Counted from the first letter of the stretch, positions 7,866-17,820 are shown. The stretch is DNA of 34,761 nt from an uncultured Selenomonadaceae bacterium (GCA_905234235.1 CAJOHN010000017.1:1-34761); one strand, 5' to 3'. The notes: a model not told the origin generated them from the sequence alone. Program-made: numbers and translations.

Positions 7866-10800
7866 ATGCAAAGTTTGCCGATTGTAGCATTCGCCATCGT
7901 CGCATTTGTTATCGCTTACTTAGGATACGGGCGGTGGCTTGTTAAGACGTGGGGAATTGACGAGAAGGCGATAACTCCCGCGCACAAATTAGAAGACGGC
8001 GAAGATTACGAGCCCGCGTCGCGCTTTACGGTGTTCTCGCATCAATTTTCCTCGATAACGGGCGCGGGTCCGGTTACTGGTCCGATAATCGCGGCAATGT
8101 TCGGCTGGGCTCCTGCGCTTGCTTGGCTAGTAGTCGGAGGAATTTTTTTCGGCGCGGTACAAGATTTCGCAACGCTCTACGCCTCAGTTAAAAATGAAGG
8201 CAAATCAATGGGAATGCTCATCGATCACTACGTCGGCAAGACAGGTCGAGTGTTATTCCTAATTTTTTGTTGGCTGTTCACGCTGTTATTAATGGCGGCG
8301 TTTGCTGATATATTGGCTCACACTTTCGACGGCGTCACGAATGCCAACGACGCAACCAATTTGCCCAGTGCGCAAGCCGCTACGATTTCCATGCTGTACA
8401 TTTTTGTTGCTATGGGCTTCGGTTATTTTATCCGCAAATACAATCCCAAAGAGACGGATAAATTTGTCGTGGCGATTATTTTAGTTATAGTGATGTTTGC
8501 CGTCGGCATGAAGTTTCCATTGTACCTCGACGCGCAGACTTGGCTTTACGTCGTTTTTGCTTACTGTTTTATTGCGTCGATATTTCCGATGTGGTTGCTT
8601 ATGGAGCCTCGCGATTATCTCAGCGCGTTTTTATTGCTCGGAATGGTATTCAGTGGCGTCTTGGGAATTTTAATGGTAAATCCCGTGCTCAACATGCCGG
8701 CGTTTGTCGGTTTTGAAGTCGACGGCAAAAGTTTATTCCCGTTCCTGTTCGTGATGATAGCTTGCGGCGCGGTATCGGGTTTTCATACGTTAGTTTCGGC
8801 GGGCACGTCGTCAAAGACCGTTGACAATGAAAAAGATATGCTGAGTATCGGCTACGGCGCGATGCTTGTTGAGTCAATGCTGGGGATTGTGGCGTTGATA
8901 ACAGCCTGCGCGGCGGCGTCGGATGGAGTTTTGCCGCAAGGGACGCCGTTTCAAATATTTGCGGGTTCAATCAGCGGCTTCTTGAGGATATTCGGATTCC
9001 CGCCGGAAATTTCGGCGTGCGTAGTGACGATGTGCGTATCGGCTTTGGCAATGACGACGGTTGACTCCGTAGCGCGAATCGGGCGCATGAGTTTTCAAGA
9101 GTTGTTCGCGCCGGGCGAGGGAGAAAAAATTACTACGGCGTCGAAATTTTTCATGAACAAATACGTCGCGACGGTGGCAACGTTGATAATGGCTTACGTG
9201 CTTTGCTTGGCGGGCTATGTGAAAATTTGGCCACTCTTCGGCGCGGCGAACCAATTATTATCGTCGTTGGTGCTGATTTCGTTGACGGTTTTTTTACGCA
9301 CGACGGGGCGCAAAGGTTGGATGTTGTACGTCCCGATGACTTTTATGTTTATCGCGACGATGATGGCTCTGATTATGAGTGTTTACGGCCTCGCAATAAA
9401 AATCGGTACCGCAGATTTTGTCTTAATGATTGACGGCTTACAACTTATCGTCGCAACCGCGCTGATGATTCTTGCCGTGCTGATAATTCGCCAATGCAGT
9501 AAGGAACTCGTTTTGCAAGCGATGATAGCCGGTAGCGTCATAACAATTTTTATCGTCGGCACAGTGCTTGGTTACTACAACATCATCCACGATGAAAAAT
9601 TAAAAAGTATCATTAAGGACGGCACGATAGCCGCTTGGCAATCCGCCGACGGTTTCGACGGATACATTTCCACAAATATTGATTCGCTTAAACTTACCGC
9701 TTACACGCTGGACGAAATGATTCGCGACAATAAATCAGACGCCGAAATTCAAGATTTTTTGGTTAAGCAATCGACGGCTGTTAAGAATGTTTTTTCGGAG
9801 AATGAGTCGGGGCTTTACGGTTACATAAACGGGAAATTTTTTAGCGGAATAAATTGGACGCCGCCGGAAGGTTACGACGCTACAAAACGTCCTTGGTACA
9901 AAGCGACTATCGATAGAAGTTACCAAGCAGTCGTAATGGAACCCTACGACGATATGCAGATGGGAAAGAAAATGATCTCGCTCGGCAGAGTGCTCAACGA
10001 CGGTAAAAGCATAGTCGTTATTGACGTTTCGCTCGAAATGATTCAGAAAATGCTTGAGAAATCAGCCGCCGCCAGCGAATCGGATATGCAGATGATTATC
10101 AGCAAGTACGGCACGATTATTGCTCACACCGATAAAAATGAAGTCGGCAAAAATTATTACATGGAGGTTGGAACGTTAGCCGAAAAAATTATCTGGAACT
10201 TGAGCGAAGAAAAGGACGAAAATTATTTTGAGTTTGAACACGACGGCACGACTTACATTCTTTATTCGGTTAATTTCTTGGACGATTGGTATTGCGTCTC
10301 GATTAAAAATGCTACGGCGGCATTCGGCGCGCTGAATAAAATTTTCGTAATAACAATAGCAATCGGTTTGGCAATAGTGGCGATAATCGTGATCGTCATG
10401 GTGAATTATAATCGGCGGCGCATGGCGGCAGAGAAACTCGGTTCGCAAATTTCCGCAGTGTCAAGTATTTACATTACAATGCACGAGATAGATTTCGTCA
10501 ACGACACGTTTACCGAAGTACAAAATTATCAGCGGGCAATAGCGGTGATTATCGGTAAGCACGGCAATAATTGCCACCGCGTGATTCGCTTGATAATGGA
10601 AAATTTCTCCGCGCCCGAATCTCGGAAAGAAGTTGTGGACTTCGTAGACTTCGACACTTTGAACGAACGCTTAAAGAATCGCAATACGATAACGCTGGAG
10701 TTTATGAACGCCGTACATAAATGGCGCAGTGCAAGATTTATAGTTGTTGAACGGCTGGCTGACGGCAGAATCAGTCGCGCAATGTATTTGACTGAAGACA

Positions 10801-13088
10801 TCGACGACGAACACCGCGAACGCGAACAGCTTAACGCGCAGATAGCCGAGAATACCAATCGCATTTGGACGATTTCAAAAGTTTACGTGACGACTTACGA
10901 GATTGACCTCCTTAACGATACATTTGTCCGAATCAAGGAGGGCATTAAAGAGGCGAACGACATAATCGGCGACACCAACACCGGCGCGCAGGCTATGATT
11001 CGTAAGGTTATGGAAAATATCGTCGACGCGGAATATCTTGACGACTTGCTTAACTTTGTCGACTTCACGACTTTGGAGGAACGTCTGCAAGATACTGATA
11101 GCGTCATGATTGAATACATGTACAAAAATAAGCGTTGGATACGTAGCAGATTCTTAGTGTCGCGCCGCTCGGCTACGGGCAAGCTCACGCACGTTATCTG
11201 GCTCGGTCAAGACATCACCAAAGAAATTAAGGAACGCACGCGCCTTATGAATAACGCTGAACGCGCCCTCGCCGCAAGCCAAGCTAAATCTTCCTTCCTG
11301 TCGAATATGAGCCACGAAATTCGCACGCCAATTAATGCTGTGCTTGGTTTGAACGAAATGATTCTGCGCGAGTCTAACGATAAAAATATTCTTGCCTACG
11401 CCGAGAGCGTCCGAACTGCGGGTACAACGTTGCTTGGGCTCGTCAATGATATTCTCGACTTCAGCAAGATTGAGGCGGGCAAAATGGAAATTATCCCCGT
11501 CGACTATGACATTTCGTCTTTGCTCAACGACCTCGTCAACATGATTCGTATTAAGGCGGATAGCAAAGGGCTGACGTTGTTGCTTGCCTTCGATAAGGAA
11601 ACGCCAAAACTTCTGCGCGGTGATGAAATTCGTATCAAGCAAGTTATCACGAACATATTAACGAACGCGGTTAAGTACACGGAGAAAGGCAGCGTTACCT
11701 TCGGCGTCACCTATGAAAAAATTCCCGACGAACCCGATAGCGTTATGCTGAATGTTTCGGTTAAGGATACGGGCATTGGAATTAAGCAGGAAGACATCAA
11801 AAAACTTTTCTCGGAGTTTGAACGAATCGAGGAAGAACGCAATCGCAATATCGAGGGCACGGGGCTTGGCATGAACATTACCAAACGCCTTCTTGAGATG
11901 ATGGGAACTTCGCTTAAAGTCACGAGTGTTTACGGCGAGGGCTCAACGTTTTCATTTACGCTTAAACAAACAGTCAGGAAATGGGAGCCGCTCGGCGATT
12001 ACGAAACCGCTTATAAAAAATCTTTGGAGGGACGCGGCAAGTACCACGAGAAATTCAAAGCTCCGAACGCGCAGATTTTAGTTGTCGACGATAACCAGAT
12101 GAACTTGGTTGTGTTTACGAGTTTGCTTAAGCATACGAGCGTTAAAATTGATACAGCGATGAGCGGCGACGAAGGGCTGTCACTTGCCGCCGATAAAAAG
12201 TACGATATAATTTTCTTTGACCATATGATGCCTAAGAAAAACGGTATCGAGACGTTGCACGAGTTGAAGGCGCAGGCGGATAATCCTAACCTCAAGACAC
12301 CGACGATATGTTTAACAGCCAACGCGATAAGCGGCGCGCGCGAGGAATATCTTGCGGAAGGCTTTGACGATTATTTAACCAAGCCGATTGACGCCAACAA
12401 GCTTGAAGATATGATTATCCATTACTTGCCGACGGATAAGATAGAATTATCTGCGGCGGAGGATGTAGTTGAAGATTCGACGGCAGAAATTCCTGAGGAG
12501 TTGGCGGCGTTGCAAGAGCTTGACTGGTTAAATATAAACGTCGGGTTGAAGAACAGCGGCTCCGTCGAGGCTTACTTGCCGTTGCTGGAGATTTTTTATA
12601 CTTCGCTGGAGGAAAAGGCTTCCGAGATAGAAAGTTTCTACGCGGCGGAGGATTATGCGAACTACACGATAAAAGTACACGCGATAAAAAGTTCGGCGCG
12701 GATAATCGGCGCGGTGGCGTTCGGCGAGGTCGCGCAGTTATTGGAGAACGCGGGCAAGAATAAAGACGTTGCTTACATTAACGAACATCACGCGGAGTTC
12801 ATGGAGACGTTGCGGAGTTTCAAGGAGCCGCTTGCCAAAGTCTTTGAAAAAGCTGATAATGATTCTGATAAGCCCGAAGTCGACGCGGAATTAATGGCGG
12901 ACGTTTTGGCGGAAATAAAATCGGCGGCGGAAGATATGGATTCGGAACGTCTCGAAGATATAATCGCGGAGATGAACGATTACAAAATCCCGGAGGATAA
13001 GGCGGAACTTTGGGCGGCGATTTTATCGGCAACAGCCAATTATGATTACGATTCGATTTTAGATTCGATAGCGCGGAGTGAAAAATAA
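7866..13088 (+). CDS. CstA-type transporter fused to a hybrid histidine kinase
   Basis: One uninterrupted 1740-residue frame. Residues 1 to about 555 are a CstA family carrier (SSITGAGPVTGPIIAAMFGWAP region, HTLVSAGTSSKT, DSVARIGR); CstA/BtsT proteins move pyruvate or peptides. Then follow an extracytoplasmic dCache-like sensor (about 574-815), a membrane segment (about 822-847), two PAS-like domains (about 858-981 and 998-1118), HisKA with His1150 (SHEIRTPINAV), HATPase with N box about 1262 and GTGLGMN about 1331, a receiver domain with Asp1452 (FFDHMMP), and an HPt domain with His1605 (HAIKSSA). The architecture parallels CbrA, whose SLC5 transporter is fused to a kinase, but the transporter family differs. 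ATG 7866 follows AAGAGGT. Probably senses a carboxylate outside or in transit; ligand is inference. Confidence 0.93.
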   Translation: MQSLPIVAFAIVAFVIAYLGYGRWLVKTWGIDEKAITPAHKLEDGEDYEPASRFTVFSHQFSSITGAGPVTGPIIAAMFGWAPALAWLVVGGIFFGAVQDFATLYASVKNEGKSMGMLIDHYVGKTGRVLFLIFCWLFTLLLMAAFADILAHTFDGVTNANDATNLPSAQAATISMLYIFVAMGFGYFIRKYNPKETDKFVVAIILVIVMFAVGMKFPLYLDAQTWLYVVFAYCFIASIFPMWLLMEPRDYLSAFLLLGMVFSGVLGILMVNPVLNMPAFVGFEVDGKSLFPFLFVMIACGAVSGFHTLVSAGTSSKTVDNEKDMLSIGYGAMLVESMLGIVALITACAAASDGVLPQGTPFQIFAGSISGFLRIFGFPPEISACVVTMCVSALAMTTVDSVARIGRMSFQELFAPGEGEKITTASKFFMNKYVATVATLIMAYVLCLAGYVKIWPLFGAANQLLSSLVLISLTVFLRTTGRKGWMLYVPMTFMFIATMMALIMSVYGLAIKIGTADFVLMIDGLQLIVATALMILAVLIIRQCSKELVLQAMIAGSVITIFIVGTVLGYYNIIHDEKLKSIIKDGTIAAWQSADGFDGYISTNIDSLKLTAYTLDEMIRDNKSDAEIQDFLVKQSTAVKNVFSENESGLYGYINGKFFSGINWTPPEGYDATKRPWYKATIDRSYQAVVMEPYDDMQMGKKMISLGRVLNDGKSIVVIDVSLEMIQKMLEKSAAASESDMQMIISKYGTIIAHTDKNEVGKNYYMEVGTLAEKIIWNLSEEKDENYFEFEHDGTTYILYSVNFLDDWYCVSIKNATAAFGALNKIFVITIAIGLAIVAIIVIVMVNYNRRRMAAEKLGSQISAVSSIYITMHEIDFVNDTFTEVQNYQRAIAVIIGKHGNNCHRVIRLIMENFSAPESRKEVVDFVDFDTLNERLKNRNTITLEFMNAVHKWRSARFIVVERLADGRISRAMYLTEDIDDEHREREQLNAQIAENTNRIWTISKVYVTTYEIDLLNDTFVRIKEGIKEANDIIGDTNTGAQAMIRKVMENIVDAEYLDDLLNFVDFTTLEERLQDTDSVMIEYMYKNKRWIRSRFLVSRRSATGKLTHVIWLGQDITKEIKERTRLMNNAERALAASQAKSSFLSNMSHEIRTPINAVLGLNEMILRESNDKNILAYAESVRTAGTTLLGLVNDILDFSKIEAGKMEIIPVDYDISSLLNDLVNMIRIKADSKGLTLLLAFDKETPKLLRGDEIRIKQVITNILTNAVKYTEKGSVTFGVTYEKIPDEPDSVMLNVSVKDTGIGIKQEDIKKLFSEFERIEEERNRNIEGTGLGMNITKRLLEMMGTSLKVTSVYGEGSTFSFTLKQTVRKWEPLGDYETAYKKSLEGRGKYHEKFKAPNAQILVVDDNQMNLVVFTSLLKHTSVKIDTAMSGDEGLSLAADKKYDIIFFDHMMPKKNGIETLHELKAQADNPNLKTPTICLTANAISGAREEYLAEGFDDYLTKPIDANKLEDMIIHYLPTDKIELSAAEDVVEDSTAEIPEELAALQELDWLNINVGLKNSGSVEAYLPLLEIFYTSLEEKASEIESFYAAEDYANYTIKVHAIKSSARIIGAVAFGEVAQLLENAGKNKDVAYINEHHAEFMETLRSFKEPLAKVFEKADNDSDKPEVDAELMADVLAEIKSAAEDMDSERLEDIIAEMNDYKIPEDKAELWAAILSATANYDYDSILDSIARSEK

Positions 13089-13107
13089 ATCATAGGAGAA
13101 TAATGGG

Positions 13108-13875
13108 ATGGAAGAAAAAAAGGTAGCGATAATCCTGCAACAGTACAGTATCGTTGTCAAAGGCATTGAGCGCAAACTAAAGGAACTCGGCTTCAACGCG
13201 ACGGTGATAAAGCCCGATTCCGATTTGCTGAGGGCGGTTTCCAACGAGACAGATTTATTTGTGTTGTATTTGCCGAAGGACAGCAAGAACCGCGAGGAAG
13301 AAGAAATGATGTTCCAAATGGTTTTGCAAGTCTGCGACGTAATGCGAACGTACAAAAAAAATATGATATTAATCGGGGAAAAAAGTTATCGCAGTAATTT
13401 GATGGAGTTCGATTCAATACTCCGCGATTGCGAATGGGTAGACAGACCCGTCGATATGGGGTTGCTGACTGCGGCGGTTAGAAATGCAATGGGCGGTGCC
13501 GCGAACTTTCATGTAAAGAAACAAATCTTGATAGTCGATGACGATCCGTCTTACGCCAGCATGGTTCGGACGTGGATTAAAGAATTTTATAAGGTAGACA
13601 TCTTAACGTCGGGCAAGCAAGTTTCATTGTTCCTAGACAAAAAGAAAGTCGATTTAATCTTGCTCGATTACGAAATGCCGCTAATGAACGGCTCACAAGT
13701 ACTGCAAATGTTACGGCGCGACCCATCCACTAAAGACATACCGGTTGTATTTTTAACGGGCGTGGGAACGGCGGACGAAGTCAAACAAGTTTTGGCGATG
13801 AAGCCGGACGGATATATTTTGAAGTCGACGCCGCGCGAACAGATATTGGAATACTTAACGGAAAAATTGCATTGA
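13108..13875 (+). CDS. Response regulator with a pseudo-receiver and a receiver domain
   Basis: A 255-residue protein. The C-terminal half (about 136-255) is a receiver domain with QILIVDDDPSYASM, phospho-acceptor Asp187 in LILLDYEMPLMNG, T in VVFLTG and K in GYILKS. The N-terminal half (1-125) looks like a degenerate receiver (VAIILQQYSIVVKGIERKL) with no clear acceptor Asp. There is no DNA-binding domain, so it would act by protein contact or as a phosphate sink. It lies 19 bases after the CstA-kinase gene with AGGAGA 9 bases before ATG 13108, so it is the likely partner of that kinase's HPt domain. Confidence 0.85.
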   Translation: MEEKKVAIILQQYSIVVKGIERKLKELGFNATVIKPDSDLLRAVSNETDLFVLYLPKDSKNREEEEMMFQMVLQVCDVMRTYKKNMILIGEKSYRSNLMEFDSILRDCEWVDRPVDMGLLTAAVRNAMGGAANFHVKKQILIVDDDPSYASMVRTWIKEFYKVDILTSGKQVSLFLDKKKVDLILLDYEMPLMNGSQVLQMLRRDPSTKDIPVVFLTGVGTADEVKQVLAMKPDGYILKSTPREQILEYLTEKLH

Positions 13876-13881
13876 GATTTT

Positions 13882-14307
13882 TTAATCGAGAAAAGTTTTT
13901 TCGCCGAGCTGATGTAAAAGTTCGTTCGTTTGTACAACGTCCAGCTTTTGTTCGACGGCTGAAATTATTACGGCGTCCCATTGATTGCGCGGATAAAGTA
14001 AGCCCAAGCCCGCGTACCGCAACAAATATTGTACCTCATCCAAATTTAATTCCATAGCCAAAGCCATTGCCAAAATTTTTGGACGCGATGGCTTTTTCTT
14101 TGTCCCGGAAAAAATATGGTACACATATTCCCGATTCAAGCCCGAACGCTCGACGATTTCTTTTTTAGTCAAATTTTTTCCCGCCAAAAGTTTTTCTAGG
14201 TATTCATTAAGCGGCAAAATTAATTCGTCGCGATTCCGTTGGAAATATCCGCTTAAGTTTTTATCTTCCTTGAGTTCCGTAAAAAGTTCGCCCGTACTCT
14301 TCGACAC
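13882..14307 (-). CDS. Helix-turn-helix regulator paired with a Ser/Thr kinase
   Basis: The HTH is in LTKKEIVERSGLNREYVYHIFSG. It is of the Firmicutes family that begins STGELFxELKE and ends NELLHQLGEKT. GTG 14307-14305 is chosen as start because GAGGTG (14319-14314) sits 6 bases upstream and the product (141 residues) then begins where the family does; upstream ATG 14337 and TTG 14364 lack ribosome binding sites. It is divergent from the kinase gene and probably controls it. Its stop is only 6 bases from the stop of the response regulator on the other strand. Confidence 0.82.
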   Translation of the reverse strand: MSKSTGELFTELKEDKNLSGYFQRNRDELILPLNEYLEKLLAGKNLTKKEIVERSGLNREYVYHIFSGTKKKPSRPKILAMALAMELNLDEVQYLLRYAGLGLLYPRNQWDAVIISAVEQKLDVVQTNELLHQLGEKTFLD

Positions 14308-14336
14308 GTTGAACACCTCGATTAAAATTTTTTTCA

Positions 14337-14345
14337 TGTTATAAT
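14337..14345 (+). promoter_or_regulatory. Extended -10 promoter between the HTH and kinase genes
   Basis: TGTTATAAT (14337-14345) is a TGn-TATAAT extended -10 about 31 bases before the kinase ATG. The same bases read TATAAC on the minus strand, about 32 bases before the proposed HTH start, so overlapping divergent promoters are possible. A regulator binding here could control both genes. Confidence 0.5.
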
Positions 14346-14375
14346 GGCGGAAAAAATTTTTCAAGGCGGCGCGAC

Positions 14376-15582
14376 ATGAATTTTTTCGAGAAATATTTAG
14401 GCGACACTTATGATTTGGTCGAGACGCTTAAGGAGTCCGCGCAGGATTTTGTTGCGGTAGTCTACGATAAGCGCGCCAAAAGACTTTGCGTCATGAAACA
14501 ACGCGCCATTACTTCCCAACCGATTTATCAAATCCTTAAAGAACTCGACGAGCCGCACGTCCCGAAGATTTATCGTCTGTTCGAGTTCGACGGGAAATTA
14601 ATCGTCATCGAGGAGCACATTGACGGGCAGACTTTAGAGGAATTGGCGATTTATCGGGCGGAGGATTTGGATGAGAAATTTGCCGAGAAAATTTTATTGA
14701 GCCTCTGCGAATGCCTTACTGCGATTCACGAGAAAAATATTGTTCACCGCGATATTAAGCCCGCAAATATTATGCTGACTGATTCAAACGTCAAGCTGAT
14801 TGATTTTGGTATCGCCCGCATATTCAAACCCGACAGCCGCGCAGATACTGAACTTTTAGGGACTCGCGGCTACGCGCCGCCCGAACAATTCGGCTTATTT
14901 GGATTGGGGCAAACCGATTCGCGTAGTGATATTTATTCGCTCGGCGTCACGATAAAAAATTTACTCGGCGAGGATTATCGCGGCAAGTTGAGCGGCATTT
15001 TAAATCGTTGTACTTCGCCCGACCCCGCGCAACGTTTCCAATCCGCCGCTGAACTTAAAACCGCCGTTCTTAACAGACAAAAACTTTATCACGCGAAGAA
15101 AATTATATTAGCCGCGCTGATTTGTCCTGCGATAATTTTTATCCCAAAGTTCGCCGATGAAATTACTCCGCCGCCGGAAGTTCAACCGCCCGTAGAAATT
15201 CAAACGCCCGTCATTGCCGAAGAAAAAATCGCCGAAATTTCTTTACCGAATCAATCTGTCGCGCCCGTTGAACCTGCAGAAAAATCTTCGGGCAAAGTTG
15301 AGTTCAAATTTTATCTGAACGGCGAACTTACCGGCAAGGAGCATCTGGTTTATCTGCGCGGCTGGGTTTAATCAGCCCGCAGATTGAAATTAATTTTGAT
15401 AGCGACGAAACTTATACGCTTGACGAGCCGACGATTGCAAACGGGGCGTCGCTTGATTTAAACATTCCGCTTGGCGGACAACTTGCCGCGCCGCTTAATG
15501 GCACCGGTCATCTCCAAGTTATCATACAAGCTCCGAATACGCCTCCAATTTTCTTTAATCGCACGTTCAAGCTTATCCGATG
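14376..15582 (+). pseudogene. Membrane Ser/Thr protein kinase with a late frameshift
   Basis: The kinase domain (about 8-225) has VMKQ in place of the ATP-site VAIK, HRDIKPANIML, LIDFGIARIF and GTRGYAPPEQFG; a clear glycine-rich loop is lacking. A membrane segment (about 238-254) and an extracytoplasmic tail follow, as in PknB-like kinases. The frame stops at 15371, but the neighbouring frame continues from GLISPQIEINFD and ends at TGA 15580-15582 with a sensible beta-rich domain. A fourth G in the GGG at 15364-15366 would restore one protein of about 402 residues. Whether this is real or an error is unknown; the catalytic domain itself is intact, so a kinase with a shortened tail may still be made. 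Confidence 0.82.
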
Positions 15583-15595
15583 AATTTTTTCCTAA

Positions 15596-16765
15596 CTAAA
15601 ATCTTGAGCCGTAGTTACGACCAAAAGCATAATAATAACTCGTCAAAAAGGCATTACGCCGCAGGGCATTTGCACCGCTTGTGTCGTTAATGTCTACAGG
15701 AATTTCTCGATTGTTATCGACAACGAAGGGCGTGCCGTCGTATATACTTATGGAAAAGTTCATCGGTATAACGTCGCCGCGTTGTCCGCCTTTATCCATG
15801 TTCGCAGAAATAACATTGAATGACCAGCCGGTTTGATCTTCGAGGACTTGGAGGGTTTCTAAATCCATGTAAAAGCCGTTCCCCATACGCCCGTAAAGAA
15901 AAATGTATTGCAAATTATTATCCAAATGCTGTGGATAGGGTTTAGTGCGAGCTTGGTAAGTCGAAGTTTCGTTAGTCGCATAATTTTTTAAGCGCATGTT
16001 ATCCAAGTCTTTGAATATAAAATCGGCGTAAAAAGAAGTTCCGCCTTGACTAAACTCCGCCTTAGCTGTGAACGTTCCATCCGAGTTCTGATCTATTGAA
16101 CGAATCGAATATCTGTAACTTTCGCCTTCCTCGTAAGTCTTGGGATTAACTTCCACAATTTTATCGATTGAAATATTTAAATCCGTGCCGTTAGTGCCTT
16201 CCCAGTAACCACAAACAATCAAGCGACCAAATTTTTCTACATCCTCGCGAGACCCTTCAAACGATTCTGTTACCTGACTCTGCGGAGTTTCTTGATTGCT
16301 AATGGAATTTACATCATTTACGCCAAGCTGACTTGCAAGGAAAATTACGGCGAAACTCACGATAACGGTTGTCCAGCCGGCAACTTTTCTCCTAGCCTTT
16401 TCATCACCGCCATGCGACTTGAACATCGACAAAACTCCGTAAACGATATAGAACAAAATTATGAACGAGACAATTTCCGAAACAGCAAAAATTATCGTGC
16501 TAATCATAGCATCTGCGTCGGGAACCTTAGCAGTGCCAAAGGCACCGTTCACGGCTGAATAAATGTAACTTGCCAAGCATGACGCGCTCACGCCTAATCC
16601 AAGCGGCGTTAAACTCTTGATAAAGCTGATAACGCCGACGCTATCGTTCTTGTCGCCTTCGTCCGATGAGCGTTTCTTGAATATTTCAATCTTGCAAGCA
16701 TTCTCAACGGACAAGATAAACGCGGCAAATAGTAAGAAAATCACAAGCAAATATATGTACTCCAA
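15596..16765 (-). CDS. Membrane protein of unknown function
   Basis: A 389-residue protein I do not recognise. The N-terminal segment is hydrophobic (IYLLVIFLLFAAFILSV), followed by a short charged linker and three more membrane helices to about residue 150 (LTPLGLGVSASCLASYIYS, IIFAVSEIVSFIILFYIV, WTTVIVSFAVIFLASQLG). The remaining 230 or so residues are hydrophilic, with a beta-rich look (ISIDKIVEVNP, YRYSIRSID, ADFIFKDLD). The topology suggests a sensor or anchor with a soluble domain. It is the last gene of a minus-strand block led by an XRE regulator. Upstream AGGTATTTTG precedes the ATG. Confidence 0.7.
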   Translation of the reverse strand: MEYIYLLVIFLLFAAFILSVENACKIEIFKKRSSDEGDKNDSVGVISFIKSLTPLGLGVSASCLASYIYSAVNGAFGTAKVPDADAMISTIIFAVSEIVSFIILFYIVYGVLSMFKSHGGDEKARRKVAGWTTVIVSFAVIFLASQLGVNDVNSISNQETPQSQVTESFEGSREDVEKFGRLIVCGYWEGTNGTDLNISIDKIVEVNPKTYEEGESYRYSIRSIDQNSDGTFTAKAEFSQGGTSFYADFIFKDLDNMRLKNYATNETSTYQARTKPYPQHLDNNLQYIFLYGRMGNGFYMDLETLQVLEDQTGWSFNVISANMDKGGQRGDVIPMNFSISIYDGTPFVVDNNREIPVDINDTSGANALRRNAFLTSYYYAFGRNYGSRF

Positions 16766-16827
16766 ATCAAAATACCTCCGTCAGCGGTTATTCTTATCGT
16801 TAATTGTCACCAAAAAAATATTAGGAA

Positions 16828-17211
16828 CTATTCTTTTACCGCCCCCATTGAAAGTCCGAAGACGCCGGATGTCAAATCTCTGTCGAACCGATATTTAATT
16901 CCGTTCTTCTTGTATTCCTTCCAACCGTCCCTGTTAGCGTAAAAGCCGAGATTCTGCAAGATACTATTGCCGCTTTTAGAGTCGCGAGAAAAATCCAGCG
17001 TGTACTTGTTGAGGTTGCCGAACTGATTACCCTCATCTACGGAAGCAATAATGCCGCTCTTGAAGGTTATGATATGCAAATCTCTTGAAACATCGCTGTT
17101 GTACTCACTGAGAAATTCCTGCGGCGTGACGTCAAAAGTTACTACGTTGCTCGGCTTGCAAGCGTCGACTATCATGACAAATATGAACAGCACAAATGTT
17201 ACTTTCCACAT
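16828..17211 (-). CDS. Small putative lipoprotein
   Basis: Start ATG 17211-17209, with AGAAGG about 7 bases upstream. The protein (127 residues) begins WKVTFVLFIFVMIVDAC, a signal peptide whose IVDAC could be a lipobox. The rest is soluble with mixed alpha/beta character and no motif that I know. The in-frame upstream ATG (17229) would put charged residues first and overlaps the ribosome binding site, so it is less likely. It lies 26 bases after the next gene upstream in the block. Confidence 0.6.
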   Translation of the reverse strand: MWKVTFVLFIFVMIVDACKPSNVVTFDVTPQEFLSEYNSDVSRDLHIITFKSGIIASVDEGNQFGNLNKYTLDFSRDSKSGNSILQNLGFYANRDGWKEYKKNGIKYRFDRDLTSGVFGLSMGAVKE

Positions 17212-17237
17212 AGAGTAGCCTTCTCTCATAAAAACTT

Positions 17238-17789
17238 TTACTTAACGCCGAAAATTTGTTGCAATCCGAAAGCGATTATCGGCGTGCCTTCACGGATTTT
17301 GTTGTAGAACGCCTTATCGGGTTTTGAAGAGCTTTTCCCGACGACCGAAAACGTTCCGTCGCCGTTCAAAATTATTTCGTAGCTGACACCGTCATAAGTC
17401 GCAATGATTTTATCGGCTTCGCGTTTGAAAGTAATCAAGAGCAAGTAAACTTTTGAAGAGTCAGCTTGAGTTTTATCATAAACTTCGTCAGCAGTTGCAG
17501 TGTCGGTCAGTTTGAATTTCATTGAACAAATTTCATCTACGGCTTTGTCGACATTTCCGCGATTTTTGATTCTGGAGACGAAAATTATCACAGCAAAGAC
17601 AATGGCGAGCAAGAAAAGAAAAACAATCATAACACTTGCAAATTCGCCGTGATCACCGAGCATACTCAGAGGAACGCAGATTAACATTCCGATGGAACCG
17701 TAAAGCTTCAACCAACTTTTAAAACTTCTGGGCATGTGTTTACTTTCAAGGGCGTTCCGCGATTTAACCACGATTGCTTCGTTATTCAT
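17238..17789 (-). CDS. Membrane protein of unknown function
   Basis: Starts at ATG 17789-17787 behind AGGAGGTT, which gives 183 residues. Two adjacent membrane helices occupy about residues 25-75 (SIGMLICVPLSML and a very apolar MIVFLFLLAIVFAVIIFV), followed by a soluble domain of about 110 residues (YLLLITFKREADKIIATYDG, GDGTFSVVG) ending in an apolar tail. No family recognised. Same strand, short gaps and same style (helices plus a small beta-rich domain) as its neighbours suggest one operon. Confidence 0.65.
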   Translation of the reverse strand: MNNEAIVVKSRNALESKHMPRSFKSWLKLYGSIGMLICVPLSMLGDHGEFASVMIVFLFLLAIVFAVIIFVSRIKNRGNVDKAVDEICSMKFKLTDTATADEVYDKTQADSSKVYLLLITFKREADKIIATYDGVSYEIILNGDGTFSVVGKSSSKPDKAFYNKIREGTPIIAFGLQQIFGVK

Positions 17790-17820
17790 AAAAATCAACC
17801 TCCTGCTTACTAAATCAAAA

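Noticed and set aside
14308..14364. Upstream starts of the HTH gene (ATG 14337, TTG 14364)
   Set aside because: Neither has a ribosome binding site, and the first overlaps the promoter. GTG 14307 has GAGGTG at good spacing.
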